From: Chrysomallon squamiferum
Lineage: Eukaryota; Mollusca; Gastropoda; Neomphalida; Peltospiridae
Direction: 5' to 3'
NCBI GenBank assembly: GCA_012295275.1
Contig: CM022679.1
Location: 13,973,342-14,034,341, forward strand
DNA: 61,000 bases
The first letter of the stretch is position 1; each line of letters starts with the position of its first letter. Below are positions 32,950 to 43,545 of the stretch, one piece after another. A model generated the notes under the pieces. The model worked only from the letters and a program-made list of their open reading frames with translations, did not search any database and was not told where the DNA came from. The position numbers and the translations under genes were made by a program.

Positions 32950-33356
32950 TTAGGTGTATGCAAAGCAAATAGGATTTTTCACTGATCAGCAGTGAAATAT
33001 ATTTTATATGCACCTTCCTGTAGAACAGATAGCACTTATCATGGACTTTACTAATCCATTTATTTGGAAATAACCCACTTGTCAAAAAATAAAATTGAAA
33101 TGGCTACTTTTATTATTTTTATTGATTAGCTGCACGATTTTTTTTTTAATTATATTCATATTCCCAGTGTATGACAGCACATACCATGTAGTTCAGTAAA
33201 CTAGCGACGTATTTAAATGAAACAAATGGTGACGTATTTAAATGAAACAAATGGTGACGTATTTAAATGAAACAAATGGTTTCGGTATGTTGAGGAGAAT
33301 TGATCTCGGAATCTAATCAGCCTCGGGCGAGTGCTCTGACCACTGAGCCACAGACT
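32950..33356 (-). mobile_element. SINE with the best-preserved head and a duplicated core
   Basis: Read on the minus strand, the head TGGCTCAGTGGTCAGAGCAC (box A, + coordinates about 33331-33350) continues TCGCCCGAGGCTGATT, then a box B-like GATTCCGAGATCAATTCTCC. Three exact 25-bp copies of a GACGTATTTAAATGAAACAA unit follow (in + orientation, 33206-33280). The core CATGGTATGTGCTGTCATAC is at + 33162-33185. The core then begins again near + 33060 as CCATGATAAGTGCTATCTGT, followed by GGAAGGTGCATATAAAATAT and CACTGCTGATCAGTG. The head is tRNA-like, consistent with RNA polymerase III ancestry. Confidence 0.82.
33206..33280. repeat. 25-bp triplication inside the SINE
   Basis: GACGTATTTAAATGAAACAA plus ATGGT begins at 33206, 33231 and 33256, with the copies essentially identical. 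It sits between the SINE head and core, so it arose after insertion or by template slippage. Confidence 0.95.
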
Positions 33357-33359
33357 ACA

Positions 33360-33760
33360 CCTAACACAAATACATACATTCCTTTCACTTGTTGTGGATG
33401 TTCACGGTGTGTCAGTCACACAGTGAACATTCTTTGAGTGAGCACAGAAATCAGGCTTGTTAAGTCTGTTTACTATTATTGTCAGACCACAGGGGTAAAT
33501 GCTGCAGCCCCAGAGCTGGGCAGAGCTAATTTGGTCTTCATGTATTTGCCTGGATTTATCCTTTATTAAATTGGTCAACACAATGTCAAGCAGAGGTGAG
33601 ATCCAGCTACGGAGGGTAATCTATACAGCAAGGAGAAGTCCATACTTAGCTGAGTGTTAACTGTTAATGTTATTGGTCTGGGCAGTTTGAATTGAACACC
33701 AGCTAGACTGGCAATCAATAGACAGTATCAGATTCCAGTTATAATACACTGATGTTTTAG
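33360..33760. promoter_or_regulatory. Candidate conserved non-coding island
   Basis: Roughly 370 bp of unique, balanced-composition sequence. TGTTCACGGTGTGTCAGTCA and CACAGTGAACATTC form an imperfect inverted repeat (GTTCAC/GTGAAC). The sequence also has CAGACCACAGGGG (Runx-like ACCACA), GCAGAGCTAATTTGG, and GGTGAGATCCAGCTACGGAG. The AGGTGAG word could mimic a splice donor near 33595, but I see no partner acceptor or ORF. Function is inferred. Confidence 0.37.
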
Positions 33761-33762
33761 AG

Positions 33763-33797
<35 letters not shown>
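33763..33797. repeat. (CT)n microsatellite
   Basis: Pure CT dinucleotide run. Confidence 0.95.
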
Positions 33798-33799
<2 letters not shown>

Positions 33800-33837
33800 G
33801 CTTGCCGTAGCCTTATTCACCTTTCATGTAGCTTTGT

Positions 33838-34130
33838 CACTTTCTTTTAAAAAGAGTGCTTGTAGGGGCAGTTAACTTCTGTGGTTTTTCTGTTTAAAAG
33901 AGTTCTTGTTCACGTGGTTAACTTCCTTGTTGTTGTTGTTTTTTTGTTCTGTTTAAAACAGTTCTTGTGTCGATGGTTAACCTCTTTGGTTTTCTGTTTT
34001 GAGAAGTGCTTGCTGAGGTGGTTAACTTAATTGTTTTTCACTTTAAAAGAGTTCTTGTAGGATCAGTTAATTTCCTTGTTTTTCACTTTAAAAAAAAATG
34101 CTTGTATAGATAGTAAACTCTTGGATATTT
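33838..34130. repeat. ~50-bp minisatellite, about 6 copies
   Basis: The unit is TTTAAAAGAGTTCTTGTnnn followed by nnnGTTAACTTCCTTGTTTT. It starts near 33847, 33895, 33953, 34000, 34043 and 34090, at 43-58 bp spacing. Copy 2 has gained a GTT run. Confidence 0.85.
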
Positions 34131-34500
34131 TTGTTACTTTTGTTTTGTTGCTAACAATATCTTTCTTTGTTTAAGTAATATCTTTCTTATAATAACAATG
34201 TTTTAATTATTTTGAAATCATTTCTTTAAAAAAAAAATATTGTTAATAATAAGAAGACTTAAAAATATATTTGTTACATTAATGTTTATTGAAATGAAAT
34301 CTGACTGTGGTATACCAGCAATTTTACACAGTTTCAACAGTTTCAGTATTTACTTTTCATGTAGTCATTTAACCCACAACATCCCAATAAACTATCACAG
34401 ACTGGCATTGTTGGTTTTGTCCAGGACAGCAAGCTTGAATCTAACAAAATGCTAATACAGTTCAATGTTTTGTTGTGTCCATGAAAGCATGCTTGAACCA
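34131..34500. other. Non-coding stretch
   Basis: AT-rich unique sequence. The 71-codon + frame at 34240-34455 has no recognisable motif. A TTGTnnGTnTGTCCAnGAnAGC word occurs twice, near 34412 and 34470. Confidence 0.5.
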
Positions 34501-34504
34501 GGAA

Positions 34505-34735
34505 TTAAAACTCTAGTTATTATAACTGACTAAATGTATGGAAGATATCAACTAGCAGCAAACGGTTTCTTTTATACCGCAGACTTTGATAAATCAGTTA
34601 TAAGACAGTGGTTGGAATTGGAATAAATATCCCTGATGAGGATTGATAATGTGATTTAGCACATCTCAAGCCAGTGTTGTGTAGTCTACTTCATATTACA
34701 GCTGAAGAGAAATAGCTTTTTATTACACGAGTTTG
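34505..34735 (-). mobile_element. Degraded tRNA-derived SINE
   Basis: On the minus strand: TTCCAACCACTGTCTTATAA, CTGATTTATCAAAGTCTGCG, GTATAAAAGAAACCG and TTTGCTGCTAG, the standard body order. Upstream, ATTATCAATCCTCATCAGGG matches the box B region and its conserved GATCCCCGTCGG follow-on. Box A is not clear. Confidence 0.7.
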
Positions 34736-34779
34736 AGTTCAGTTTAAAACATAAAAAACCCATAAAACTCACATCTATT

Positions 34780-35115
34780 ACCACACTATCATGTCTGCCC
34801 TGACCCCTCCACACAATCTCTTCACCCCTATTACTACTCCTCCACCAGTCTCACTCACCCCTTGCTTCACCCTTTCACAACAGTCGCAGCCCCTCTCAAC
34901 ACCCTTTTTCAACCCCTTAAATTATTATTCACATCAATCACCAGCCCCTATTGATAACGTTTCACTCTTCTTTCAGCCACACCATCGACCCTGGCGAAAT
35001 CACCACCACCACCCTGTTTACTGACCTAGGTGAATCAAAAAAAAAAGTAATGTTAATCTGTTAGAGCGTATTATCCACCAATTTCCTGCCCTGATCTGCA
35101 ACACCCACTCCCTGT
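34780..35115. other. C/T-rich stretch with a 77-codon proline-rich frame
   Basis: Pyrimidine-rich DNA. The + frame 34791-35024 starts MSALTPPHNLFTPITTPPPV and is rich in Pro, Ser, Gln and His without an exact repeat. Composition alone explains the frame (few T-starting stops in C-rich DNA). I see no domain, splice sites or codon bias, so I do not call a gene, though a disordered-region exon is not excluded. Confidence 0.25.
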
Positions 35116-35175
35116 CATCTCAGTTACAACCACAGTGGCTTTATCTTTCATCATCATCCCGTCTCCTATTTTTTT

Positions 35176-35256
35176 CATTTAAAAAAAAAAAAAAAAAAAA
35201 AATTCTTTCCTTTTTATTTTTTTTGTTTTTTATTTTAATTTTTTTTTTTTTTTTAA
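35176..35256. repeat. Poly-A followed by poly-T tracts
   Basis: A ~22-nt A tract followed by T-rich sequence and a T tract: a potential A/T foldback. Confidence 0.9.
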
Positions 35257-35374
35257 AACTGCCCTGAGCCAGGTAACATAAATCTGTTACAACAGTCGTA
35301 TCACTTGGCTGCAAACTACAGCTCAAAAGCTTGTAATGCATGAACTATCATCGAGTAATTTGTGCTCCGCGGAA

Positions 35375-35640
35375 CCGAGCAGTCTAGTTAAACTATCATT
35401 AGCCGCCTCTCGTATCTGTGAAAATGTAAACGTGTTAACCAGTGGAGAAGCAGGTTTAACCCTTGCACTGCTCAGAAACACAGAGAGTGCAAAAAACAAA
35501 GAAAAGGGAAACAACAACAACAACACTCAAGTCTAGTTAAATTATCATTAGCCACCTCCGGACTGTGAAAATGTGACGTGTTAACTAACTGTGGAGAAGC
35601 AGGTTTAACCCTTTCACTGCTCAAACACAAATCACAGAAG
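35375..35640. repeat. ~150-bp tandem duplication
   Basis: TCTAGTTAAACTATCATTAG followed by CCGCCTCTCG..., ending GGAGAAGCAGGTTTAACCCT near 35463, recurs from about 35531 as TCTAGTTAAATTATCATTAG followed by CCACCTCCGG... to GGAGAAGCAGGTTTAACCCT near 35611. The copies share most positions. The first is followed by an AAC-rich run. Both contain TTTAACCCTTnCACTGCTCA. The antisense and sense frames here (66-67 codons) are duplication artefacts. Confidence 0.88.
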
Positions 35641-36080
35641 AAAAAAAAAGAAGATTTAGCTTTAACTTTGACAGCTATCTGTTAGTGTTGTTGTGTACAT
35701 GTGTTGCAGTGTTGTTGTCTTGTCCATGTGCCTGCCGATGAGCATGTAGCCAGCTCTCCTCATACAATCACACAGTCATGACCCAAGATAGCATTTACAC
35801 AGGTATAATTCACCTGAAATTACCTCCAGTAAAATATATGTCTGTGTTCTCTGCTTCTCTTGAATACATGACAGGAAAAGGTAATTCTTGAAAACAGATA
35901 CATTTATGAGATTTTTGAAATTAATAATCTTGACAAGATGTTTTTTTTTTTCGGGGGTAGAGATATTTTTATTAATATTTCCTGTATATATTTGGTGTAC
36001 TTATAGTAATTGTTTTCTGTTATTGATATAAAGGAAAGTTATAAATAAATCAGTAAGTTGATCAGTTATTAAATATATAT
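35641..36080. other. Unique non-coding stretch
   Basis: Ordinary AT-rich sequence with one poly-T near 35939-35951. A moderately complex patch lies at 35700-35880. No feature is recognised. Confidence 0.5.
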
Positions 36081-36665
36081 TTACAAATTAATAAATAAAT
36101 AACCAAAAAACAAATAAACAAATAAATAAAAACACACACACACACACCTACACCAAAAAGAAAAAAATAAGTAACTAAAAAAATTAATAAATAAATAAAT
36201 ACACATATAAACAAACACATTACACACACATCAAAAAAGGAAGAAAGAAGTATATAAAAAATTAATTAGTTAAATAATTAATTAATAAACAAATAAATAA
36301 ACAAAACAGTAACTAAAAACATTAGATTTATATTATGTTTATTACATTAATTTAAAAATTACATGTTCATAATATTCGTAAATAATATTTATTTTCTATA
36401 ATTGTTTTTGTTTTTTTGACATTTATATTTTATTCTTGTTTGCTTTATTTATTAAATCTTTTTTAGAGGCATGGGAAATTATTTATTTTTATATTTTTGA
36501 TTTTACTATTACTTTGTCATTTTCTGTGAACAAAAATGACATGCTTTTTATTTATTTTCTTCTTGTTTTTATTAGTTTTTATTTTTCATAAAAATATTTT
36601 AAATAAACAGAGACATATATTTCTATAATTTTATTTCATGTTTCAATTTATATTATAAGGGTTAA
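36081..36665. repeat. AAAT/AAAC-rich low-complexity stretch
   Basis: AAATAAAT, AAACAAAT and CACACA words dominate to about 36310, then T/A-rich sequence. Non-coding. Confidence 0.75.
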
Positions 36666-36669
36666 ATAT

Positions 36670-36840
36670 AAGAAATGATGATAATGATGATGATGATGAC
36701 AATGATGACCATGATGATAAAAATGATCACAATCATAATAAAATGACAATAAATATAATCATAATGTTGATGATGATGATGATGATGATGACTACAGGCT
36801 AACAACAACAACTACAACAACAACTACAACAACAACATGG
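36670..36840. repeat. (GAT)n and (AAC)n microsatellites
   Basis: GATGAT run at about 36675-36720 and 36767-36792, then CAACAACTACAACAA to 36836. Confidence 0.92.
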
Positions 36841-37014
36841 TTGACATGATGGCTAGCTGTTCCTTATCACAACTATATCTTGGATTCTTTAATAGCCAGG
36901 ACACTGAATGAATGTTCCTTATGATACTTAATGCCAAACATGACAGAAGTAGTTCAATTAATGTGAATTAGCATAAATAACAGATGTACAAAGTAGTTTG
37001 TATCAATTACATAC

Positions 37015-37295
37015 ATAATTTTATACCCACACACAAATACACACCCACACAACCACAGACATATACAGAAATACATATGTATGTCTATATACCAACGTAT
37101 ATATATACATACGTGTATTTGTACACACACACACACACATATAAACACACACATATATATACAAACTTACATATACATACACATTTATATATATACATAC
37201 ACATTTATATATATACATACACATTTATATATATACATATACATATATATATATATATTATTTAATATATATATATATATATATATTATATTTAT
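37015..37295. repeat. (CATA)n/(TA)n compound array
   Basis: CACACA, CATATA and ACATACACATTTATATATAT units; the last recurs every 22 bp three times near 37173-37240. It ends in pure TA. The open frames are His/Thr/Tyr/Ile repeats. Confidence 0.93.
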
Positions 37296-37504
37296 TACAC
37301 ACAATAATAACCATGCATTTTATGTCACTCTGTTAATTGCTAGCTTCTGTGCTTTTCTTTTCATATACAGTACGTACTCTGTGTGTTGACAACTCAGTTT
37401 ATTGTTTATTGTTTGTTCTTTATTTATGACAGTAATACAACCACTTCTACTTATCTATTTCTCTATCATATTTCTCTATCTCTGTTTAACTATACACTGT
37501 AATG

Positions 37505-37670
37505 AATATTTTTCCAAATCCACCCAATGACACATAACTAGTTCATGACAGGCTGGGGTATGTGTTTTCCATTTACGGGTGGGTACATGTTAAACATTAA
37601 TTGTTGCTAATCAGAGAGATCATCTGATTAAAGAAATTGCTGTGAATTTCTTCCTGTAAAATTATCTTTA
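37505..37670 (+). mobile_element. tRNA-derived SINE fragment (body)
   Basis: ATGACACATAACTAGTTCAT, GACAGGCTGGGGTATGTGTT, TTCCATTTACGGGTGGGTAC and ATTGTTGCTAATCAGAGAG match, in order, the SINE body from CCAGTGCTCCACAACTGG to TTGCTGCTAATnAGAAAGAG. The following GCTGTGAATTTCTTCCTGT aligns with GCAGCGGGTTTCCTCTCT. Confidence 0.78.
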
Positions 37671-38159
37671 TATAAAAAAATAATTACATATAGCAAAACC
37701 AGATAACATGAAATATTATGATGTATTGTTAAATATTAATCTAAAAATTTTTTTTTTTTTTTTTACTGAATAATACATGATGTTAAATATACACCAAGAT
37801 CATATTTTGTTTTGCAATTGGTCATTAGCTGTGTTATACCTGCTGTTTTACACAGCTGATGTGTATTTGTCATTCAGACGTTAATACCAAGTAATACAGC
37901 TATGTCATCGTCATCTGAAGAATAATAAATTATAATGTTTAAATTTATAGTGTTAATTATACATTTGCCATGAGATATTAATTAATATAACCTGCCTGTA
38001 TTATTATAATTGTTATTTGATATGGTGTATTATGTATGTATACACCACTTATATTTACATATTATATTATTAATTTTGTTTTCTTTCTTTTTTTTTCTCT
38101 TTTTTTTTTAGTCTACTGCTTACTAGAGTTGAGTTAGGTTTCATTCTGGTAACATATGG

Positions 38160-38160
<1 letters not shown>
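37671..38160. other. AT-rich unique stretch
   Basis: Poly-T near 37748-37764 and 38080-38110. A patch at 37800-37990 has paired TAATACAnCT and GTTATACCTGCTG words. No feature is called. Confidence 0.5.
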
Positions 38161-38208
<48 letters not shown>

Positions 38209-38220
38209 TGTGTGTATATA
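38161..38220. repeat. (GT)n microsatellite
   Basis: Pure GT run of about 44 bp plus a degenerate tail. Confidence 0.95.
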
Positions 38221-38535
38221 TGAAGAAAAAAAAAGTTTTATTATGAAGTATGTAAGTTTATCCATTTGTAATAAATATGTATTTAGTAAACAAGTTGGTA
38301 ATATTAATATGTCTGTTATATCGTGACAAAAGGTTTATATTGACGTAATGGGGAGAATAAATTAACCTACATATTTTTACCTTTATTAAACAAGCACCTG
38401 TGCAAAAAGGCCATGTTTTTGTTCTCCAAGTCATGTAAAGTAGTGTAGAATAACCTGAATCCAGCAATCATGTTACTTTAAACGAGTAGTTTGTCTGTTA
38501 ACTTTGGTGTCTGTAAGTATGTTCATTCATAGCTG
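38221..38535. other. Unique non-coding stretch
   Basis: Ordinary AT-rich sequence. The antisense 69-codon frame (38258-38467) has no recognisable domain. Confidence 0.5.
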
Positions 38536-38539
38536 CACA

Positions 38540-38712
38540 TGTCTATGGATATACCAACACAGAGATACATATATACATCATTCAAACATTACATACATAC
38601 ACTAACACAAAAACATACATACATTCATAGATACATTATATACATACACTCACAGAAATACATACATTCATTGATACATTATATACATACATTAATACAT
38701 AAATACACACAC

Positions 38713-38748
<36 letters not shown>

Positions 38749-38769
38749 CGGACATACATATATATATAC

Positions 38770-38806
<37 letters not shown>

Positions 38807-38890
38807 CATATATATATACACACACATATATATATACATATACATATATATATATATACACATCACACACATACACACACATACATATTT
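38540..38890. repeat. (CATA)n/(TA)n compound array
   Basis: Includes ATTCATnGATACATTATATA units about 50 bp apart near 38620 and 38668, then long TA and CATATA runs. Frames on both strands are Tyr/Ile/His repeats. Confidence 0.93.
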
Positions 38891-38994
38891 TAATCTTTAG
38901 ATGTTTTTTGAAATAGTATTACATCTCAAATTGTAAATTTAATTACTATGTTTTTATTTCACTTTTGTTTTAATTTCTCTTTTCCTTTTCTTTC

Positions 38995-39140
38995 CATATA
39001 TACATACACACATACATACATGTGTATATATAGACACATATACATATAAATATACATTACATGCATTGCATACATATGTTCATAGATGCACACAAAACAT
39101 AAGTACATGTTTATATATACATACATACATATACTAAATA
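38995..39140. repeat. (CATA)n degenerate microsatellite
   Basis: ACATACAC and TATATA words interrupted by GCATTGCATAC. Confidence 0.88.
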
Positions 39141-39765
39141 CATTACACAAGCATGGATACCTTAAATATAATATAAGTGGAGAAAAAAGAACAGTAAGAA
39201 AATTAAGAAAATAAGAAACAAACAGAAGACCTGATATTAACTTTTATGCATTCCAAAGTAATTATAATGTTTTTTAAATATGTAGAACATATGAAACAAA
39301 AATAATGCAGGTACATCAATATTACTAATCCTTTCTAATTTGATTATGAAAATTTTATTTTCAAATAATGTGTAAAAGAAAATAGTAAAAGTAAATATTA
39401 AACTTTACTAATTAAAGGTAACTAAACATTTTAGTTTAAAAACAAAAAAATTAAAACATGATATAAATTTATTGTACATAATTTTATCATAATCTAAAAT
39501 AAATAAATAAATAAATAAATTAAAAACATACAAATTATGATAAATGCAAATTATATATTTTATATTTGACCAAACTTCCAAGTTTAATTAGATAACAAAA
39601 ACAATATGTCCAAAAACACACATATAATATTATATTCCAATTAATTACATAACATGAAAGAAATTCCTAAAAACATATACAAAATTACATTGGACATGAA
39701 TTCCTATTAATTACATAACATAAAATATATACCAACATATACAAGTATCATTAAGGATTTTCTAA
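39141..39765. other. AT-rich stretch grading into a tandem repeat
   Basis: AT-rich sequence with (AAAT)n near 39500-39522. From about 39595, TAATTACATAACATnAAA words begin to recur, leading into the following array. Confidence 0.55.
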
Positions 39766-40300
39766 ATATAATAACAATAGACAAAATTATACTGTATATT
39801 AATTATATAACATACAACAAAATATGTTGTACATTAATTATATTGTACATTAATTACATAACATACAACAAAATACATGCAGCAGATTATATTGTGCATT
39901 AATTATATAATATACAACAGATTATATTGTACATTAATTATAGAATACAACAAATTATACTGTACACTAATTAAATAACATACAACAAAATACATGCATC
40001 AAATTAAATTGTATATTAATTATGTAACATACAACAATAAATATACAACAAATTATACTATACATTAATTATATAACATACAATAAAATATACATAAACT
40101 ATATTGTACATTCATTATATAACATACAATAAAATAATTACAACAAATTATATTGTACATTAATTATATAACAGACAATAAAATATATACAAAAATATAT
40201 ATTGTACATTATATATATAACATTAATTATATAACATACAATAAAATATATACATCAAGTTATATTGTACACTTTAATTATAAAACATGAAAGAAAATAC
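39766..40300. repeat. ~45-60 bp minisatellite (TTGTACATTAATTATATAAC)
   Basis: ATTATATTGTACATTAATTA followed by TATAACATACAACAAAATA recurs about ten times with length variation. Some units insert TACATGCAnCA, and others double the TTGTACATTAATTA word. The core TGTACATTAATTA recurs near 39830, 39847, 39928, 40155 and elsewhere. Confidence 0.9.
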
Positions 40301-40319
40301 ATGCAACAAAACATACGAG

Positions 40320-40640
40320 CATCATTGAAGACAGACTTAATGTAATTAAAAGAGACAGCTCAGGCACAGAACTATGCAGGTGTATTCACACAGGTGCATT
40401 ATGGTGATTGCAGGTATTTAATTAGCAGCGCTATGAGCTGCCTCACTAAATAAAATGAATGCTGTCTACCTGTGTGGTATATCTCTGTTACTGCATGGCT
40501 GTCAGGCTTGCTTAGAGGAAGGCATTGTTTGCAGGAACTGTCTTAATTTCACAACAAGCAAAACAATGTTGGGTGCTTTACAAGACTTTGTCAGATCAAT
40601 TTGGAACAGCCAGTTCTTCTCTCGGCTGGATGTATTAGAA
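40320..40640. promoter_or_regulatory. Candidate conserved non-coding island
   Basis: Unique DNA between two arrays. ATTGCAGGTATTTAATTAGC followed by AGCGCTATGAGCTGCC (near 40408-40442) combines a TAATTA homeodomain core with a palindromic AGCGCT. CAGGTG occurs near 40378 and 40395. A 99-codon + frame (40455-40754) begins MNAVYLCGISLLLHGCQACL but runs into a GTTT microsatellite, so it is not credible as a whole protein. Function is inferred. Confidence 0.4.
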
Positions 40641-40642
40641 CC

Positions 40643-40685
40643 TGTTTGTTTGTTTGTTTGTTTGTTTGTTTGTTTGTTTGTTTGG
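40643..40685. repeat. (GTTT)n microsatellite
   Basis: Ten or so TTTG/GTTT units. Confidence 0.95.
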
Positions 40686-40724
40686 TGTAGAGAAATATGG
40701 ATACTTTGTGTTTTGTTGAAAGTG

Positions 40725-41195
40725 AGATATTTATTTCATAGACTGGTGTTGTAGTTTGAGCTATTTGTTAATTACCAATAGTTTTGAGTGAATTTTAATA
40801 TTTCACAGACTGGTGTTGTATTTGAGATATTTGTTAATTACCTTTAATTTTGAGTTTTCTCTTGAGTGAATTTTAATATTTCATAGACTGGTGTTGCAGT
40901 TTGAGTTATTTGTTAATTACCATTAGTTTTGAGTTATCTCTTGAGTGAATTTTAATATTTCATAGACTGGTGTTGTATTTAAGATATTTGTTAATTACCA
41001 TTAGTTTTGAGTTATCTCTTGAGTGAATATAAATATTTCATAGACTGGTGTTGTATTTGAGATATTTGTTAATTACCTTTAATTTTGAGTTATCTCTTGA
41101 GTGAATTTTAATATTTCATAGACTGGTGTTGTAATTTGAATTATTTGTTAATTACCTTTAATTTTGAGTTATCTCTTGAGTGAATTTTTATATTT
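40725..41195. repeat. 79-bp minisatellite, ~6 copies
   Basis: The unit is TTTCATAGACTGGTGTTGTA, TTTGAGATATTTGTTAATTA, CCTTTAATTTTGAGTTATCT and CTTGAGTGAATTTTAATA. The starts at 40879 and 40958 give a 79-bp period. The first copies lack the GAGTTATCTC segment. The copies are highly similar, suggesting recent expansion. Confidence 0.95.
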
Positions 41196-41600
41196 GAATT
41201 GTTCTTTGAATTACAGTTTCAGTTGTTGAGAAGTGCCATTTGAAAGACTGTTAGAATTACCTCCAGTAAATTCTTAGTATGTTACAGTAACTTTCTGATT
41301 TGTAATTACTTACAGTATCGCTTTGGCAGTGGGTTGTGGTTTTACAGTTCTTTGAGGTATATTGTGGTTATTTGTGTTGTCTTAAATGTTATAAAAATAG
41401 TCTACATTGGTGATTTATGGTAACACAATCAGGATTTGAGGCCCAGACCAGAGTTTTCATGATCTAATTATAATTTGTGATCTACAGCTGTGATTTTATG
41501 TGTGTGTAGGGGTGTTTGTGTGTGTGTGTGTGTTGTATGTTGTGTGTGTGTGTATTTTTGTTTTGTGTGAACTGCAGTTTATGGCCTAAAATGTTAAAAT
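41196..41600. other. Unique stretch with degenerate (GT)n
   Basis: Ordinary sequence, then GTGT-rich DNA at about 41498-41570. No gene is recognised. Confidence 0.55.
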
Positions 41601-42165
41601 TTCATCTCACATGGTGATTTTGATTTTTAGTCTCTGTTACGTAGACAAATCACTTAAGAACTGAACCGTTTTTCAAATAAATGTACAAAACTTCACACAC
41701 ATTTCCCAGTCTCTATTTAAACAATAAAAATTAAAGAAAACTTCTAAAATAAACCACCATCATATTTCTTGTATGAGAGCCGTTTCAAAAACATACCTAA
41801 CACATTCATTTTTAATTTTGTTTCATGCCAAGAATGCCTTAAGCACATTACACATGTAGTTGTTAGTGAATCTATGTATAGCTTTACAATGCATGCATGC
41901 TACAAACTGTATATTTTAATTAACTTGTAAAAAAAAAAATAGGTGAAAAAAATAAAGAATGAAGTCATGAAGTATCTTTAGGCTAACGTTTTTTAGTATT
42001 ATTATTTGAATTTTTTTTTTGAAAGTAAATATTCCATTCATGTTATCCATGCTATGTGATATTTTAAGTAGATGATTATTACAGTCAAACAAACGAAGTC
42101 GTGTGAGATGTTTTTAGCTGTTTGTATTCTTAGCAAATCATTCATAAATATATTCTGTTATGTTA
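41601..42165. other. AT-rich unique stretch
   Basis: No recognised gene or repeat. Short poly-A near 41930 and poly-T near 42010. Confidence 0.55.
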
Positions 42166-42169
42166 TGAA

Positions 42170-42620
42170 GCTTGAATTGTGAAAATATTTATTTAGAAAT
42201 CTTTCTGAAAATATCAGCATTTTTGTTTTATATTTTTATATTTTTTTTTTTTATATTTTTTTATTTTTATATATTTGTTTTTTTTATTACATTTTTTTCT
42301 TCTTTTTTATTGTTGTTGTTTTGTTTTGTTGTTTTCATTTTAACATATTTTTTTATTTATTTTTATTTTTTTAGATTTTTTTTTTTTTTTTATATATATA
42401 TATATCATTCATTTTATTTTTAGAATTATAATTTGTTATATTTTTTCTCTTTTTTTAAATATGTTATATATTTTATATTTTTTACAATATTAAATGAATA
42501 TTCATTAATTATATTATTAGATGTCAAATTTCAAAAATTAATTTTGAAACAAATAGATATATACACACACATATATATATTTATTAATTCATTTTAGATG
42601 TATGTTTACTCAAATACACA
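42170..42620. other. T-rich low-complexity stretch
   Basis: TTTTTATTTT words with (TA)n near 42391-42404. The 83-codon frame is a Phe/Ile/Tyr run and not a gene. Confidence 0.75.
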
Positions 42621-42659
42621 CACACATACTACAAATTTAACAGAATCAAATTGCTATTT

Positions 42660-42840
42660 CAACTCCTTAATCTGTTTTTACTGATTAGAAGTAATCAGGT
42701 TTTAAAATGTATTATCACAGTGCCTAAAAACAAATATCACAGTGTTTTAGAAACCAATACTGGCTTGAAGAGGAAATAATGCAATGTATCCACTGTTGGG
42801 TATTGATCCCCGTCCATTTAGCTACTGAATGTAATAGTTT
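42660..42840 (-). mobile_element. Degraded tRNA-derived SINE (head to body)
   Basis: On the minus strand: TTCAGTAGCTAAATGGACGG, GGATCAATACCCAACAGTGG and ATTATTTCCTCTTCAAGCCA, followed by GTATTGG. This matches the SINE's GGGATCGATCCC-like box B region, the spacer and then TATTTCTCGTTCCAGCCAGTG. Box A is not visible, and the 3' body is faint. Confidence 0.62.
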
Positions 42841-43144
42841 TGTTTTTATTTTAGAACACTTTTTGACTGGCTTAAGCCTGTGAATTCAAAATGTTTAAAT
42901 TTAGTTCCAATTTTTTTTTTTAAATTTATTTTATTTAATTTTATTTATTTAGTCATTATAGTTATGTGTTGTTTGTTAGGTTTTCTTCTTTCTTTAATTT
43001 ATTTATAATATAAGTGTTTATTTTATCTTTTCTTCATTCCATCTTTTCTTTCTTCCTTTCCATTTTTAATTAATTTATTTTCCAATTTTTCATTTAATTT
43101 TATTTGAAAATTTAAACTTTTGTATAAAATTACTCAAAAAGCTC
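42841..43144. other. T-rich stretch
   Basis: TTTATTTTA and TTCTTTC words only. No feature is recognised. Confidence 0.65.
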
Positions 43145-43545
43145 ATTTTCCCCGTTCCAACCACTACACTGCATTAATAAAACCATTTACTACTTTACTA
43201 CACTCTAAACTGTCTCAAGTCGCCATAGAAAAACAAAAATAACACGTGTAACAAAGCAGCCATCAACACACAATTTACGTTAAATCAGCAACAACTCCTC
43301 AATTAAACAGATATCAAATTTAAACACACACACACACAGATCATCCCCTTTAACTAACTGCTCTTCAGCAAAACAAATGACTTTTTCATGTGGCCTTAAG
43401 GGGCCATTTTGATAAAGAGGTGGAATCCTAGAGTGTTAAAATATCCCTGATAAGTCAATCACGTTGAAATTAGACACACTCCTCTTCGCAGATAAAAACC
43501 CTGTCTACAAGCATGAATAAAGAATTCAAAATCTTTTATTTTTTA
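43145..43545. promoter_or_regulatory. Candidate conserved non-coding island, proximal to the putative promoter
   Basis: Unique sequence with GTGGCCTTAAGGGGCCATTT (inverted repeat TGGCC/GGCCA, 43391-43406), followed by TGATAAAGAGG. Also present are CCCTGATAAGTCAATCACG, AACACGTGTAAC and a short CA run near 43324. Its position 300-800 bp upstream of the putative first exon fits a proximal enhancer. No ORF. Function is inferred. Confidence 0.37.

Noticed and set aside
33331-33356. Functional tRNA gene
   Set aside because: Box A is good, but the anticodon stem, T-arm and acceptor pairing are absent and it continues into a SINE body.
33590-33605. Splice donor CAGAGGTGAGAT
   Set aside because: No matching acceptor, ORF or promoter features nearby; such short words occur by chance.
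34791-35024. Proline-rich 77-codon protein
   Set aside because: C/T-rich composition explains the frame; no splice sites, repeats or domain support it.
40455-40754. 99-codon ORF with Cys-rich start
   Set aside because: Runs through a GTTT microsatellite (Val-Cys-Leu-Phe repeats) and into a 79-bp minisatellite; the start lies in a probable non-coding island.
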